Assembly (NCBI GenBank): GCA_013813185.1
Contig: JACCSD010000292.1
Location: 1-6,303 of the forward strand
Direction of reading: 5' to 3'
DNA from: Burkholderiaceae bacterium
GTDB lineage: Bacteria > Pseudomonadota > Gammaproteobacteria > Burkholderiales > Burkholderiaceae_F
Length of the DNA stretch: 6,303 nt
Shown here piece after piece: positions 5,580-6,303 of the stretch. Under the pieces are notes generated by a model, which ran no database searches, had not been told where the DNA came from, and worked only from the letters and a program-made list of their open reading frames with translations. Within the stretch, counting starts at the first letter, position 1. Each line of letters starts with the position of its first letter. The position numbers and the translations under genes were made by a program.

Positions 5580-6036
5580 CGCCTGCACCGCCGTCGAGCC
5601 ATTGCTGAAGAATGACGGCCGCTGCCGCCGCATCGACATCGCCCTCGTGCTCAACCACCGCCGAGCTGTAGCGTTCGTCTACGCGCAGGACCCGCAGGCG
5701 ATAACGGCCTTCCAGCTGGCGCGCAAAGCGTTCGCAACGCGCGGTCATTGCGTGCGGCGCGCCGTCCGGGTGCAGCGGGATTCCGACCGCGAGTGCCACC
5801 GGCTGCCACTCATCGATCACCGCGTTCACTGCGTTCCAACGCGCTTCGGTGTCGACGGCATCAATCGTAGTCAACGGCCGCGCGTGACCGGTCAGGCGGT
5901 TGCCGATCGCCACGCCGATGCGCCGCGCGCCGAAGTCGAACCCCAGCACCGCGCCGTCGATCATCAAACCAGGTGAGGCAAAGAAGGGAGGACGGATAAA
6001 GGAGCGGACGGTTGCACGACCTGCGCGGTCACGCAT
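5572..6036 (-). CDS. ruvX: RuvX/YqgF family, putative pre-16S rRNA nuclease (Holliday-junction-resolvase fold)
   Basis: A small RNase H-like nuclease thought to trim the 5' end of 16S rRNA. Counting from ATG 6036 (154 residues), the first catalytic Asp is in GFDFGARRIGVAIG (32-45). The middle motif VGIPLHPDGAPHAMT (84-98), RVDERYSS (118-125) and VDAAAAAVILQQWLDG (134-149) follow. The loop between DERYSS and VDAAAA is only 8 residues, whereas about 16 are expected from Burkholderia homologues and about 20 from E. coli (recalled sequences). The ATG at 6036 overlaps the yqgE stop by 8 bp (ATGCGTGA), suggesting coupling, but it adds about 24 residues before the core. ATG 5964 gives 130 residues, starting MIDGAVLGFDFG, and fits homologues better. 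Neither has a good Shine-Dalgarno. The 3' end overlaps pyrR. Confidence 0.9.
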   Translation of the reverse strand: MRDRAGRATVRSFIRPPFFASPGLMIDGAVLGFDFGARRIGVAIGNRLTGHARPLTTIDAVDTEARWNAVNAVIDEWQPVALAVGIPLHPDGAPHAMTARCERFARQLEGRYRLRVLRVDERYSSAVVEHEGDVDAAAAAVILQQWLDGGAGDA

Positions 6037-6303
6037 GACCCGCGTGCCCCGTCAGCTGCGAGCTGTTGACCCCGAGCAGCCGGAGCGCAGCATCGTATTT
6101 GTCGACGGCGGCGACGTCGAAGATGATCTGCGGCGCGGCATTGACCGTCAGCCACGCATTTTGCGCAATTTCACTCTCGAGTTGACCGGCGCCCCACCCG
6201 GAATATCCGAGCGTGACCAACACCTTGTCGGGGCCACCGCCCTCGGCAATGGCTTCAAGCACATCTTTCGAGGTCGTCAGCGAGATCTCATCCGAGATCG
6301 CCA
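6029..6303 (-). CDS. YqgE/AlgH family protein, C-terminal part
   Basis: The frame enters from the right edge and stops at TGA 6031-6029, giving the last 90 residues, about half of a family that usually has 185-190. It contains LTTSKDVLEAIAEG, then LVTLGYSGWGAGQLESEI, AQNAWLTV and a terminal LTGHAGHA. These are the hallmark YqgE patterns (GYxGWGxGQLExE, NxWL, GHA ending). The biochemical role of the family is not established; AlgH was linked to alginate regulation in Pseudomonas. A yqgE-ruvX-pyrR-pyrB order is common in beta- and gammaproteobacteria, so this is probably the first or an early gene of the pyr operon here. The promoter and start codon lie beyond the window. Confidence 0.93.
   Translation of the reverse strand, partial: AISDEISLTTSKDVLEAIAEGGGPDKVLVTLGYSGWGAGQLESEIAQNAWLTVNAAPQIIFDVAAVDKYDAALRLLGVNSSQLTGHAGHA

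Noticed and set aside
5580..5654. Longer PyrR starting at TTG 5654 or ATG 5639/5633
   Set aside because: The added residues come from the ruvX reading region in another frame and do not resemble PyrR; ATG 5579 gives the usual N-terminus.

Overview
The window is ordinary-looking chromosomal DNA of a GC-rich (roughly 60 % by eye) betaproteobacterium, most likely a member of the Burkholderiaceae. The evidence is the gene order yqgE-ruvX-pyrR-pyrB-pyrC'-plsC facing apaH, the inactive dihydroorotase next to pyrB, and proteins that read like Burkholderia homologues. The species cannot be named from the sequence. There are nine protein genes, two of them cut by the window edges. I see no rRNA, tRNA, CRISPR array, insertion sequence or phage gene.

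Left part (1-1942): the last 62 codons of a sugar-nucleotide epimerase (+) converge on galU (-), which makes UDP-glucose. galU is divergent from apaH (+), the diadenosine tetraphosphatase gene, across 65 bp. The epimerase and galU fit a surface-polysaccharide block. From memory, apaH sits at the edge of the O-antigen cluster in some Burkholderia, so this may be the border between a polysaccharide region and housekeeping genes.

Right part (1963-6303, all -): six genes are packed with overlapping ends, in the order yqgE (partial), ruvX, pyrR, pyrB, pyrC', plsC. Every junction overlaps by 1 to 11 bp, so this is almost certainly one translationally coupled operon whose promoter lies beyond the right edge. 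PyrB is aspartate transcarbamoylase. The adjacent dihydroorotase homologue has lost its HxH metal site and other active-site residues. It is best read as the structural, non-catalytic partner of PyrB, as in Pseudomonas; a working dihydroorotase must be encoded elsewhere. PyrR is the pyrimidine regulator homologue, YqgE and RuvX are conserved housekeeping proteins, and PlsC-like acyltransferase ends the operon.

I do not see an undescribed system. The most notable point is a run of three adjacent small hairpins (4038-4084), like a dispersed palindromic repeat. It lies in frame inside the 5' end of pyrC' and encodes most of an unusual N-terminal extension. Second is a shortened loop in RuvX next to its DER motif.
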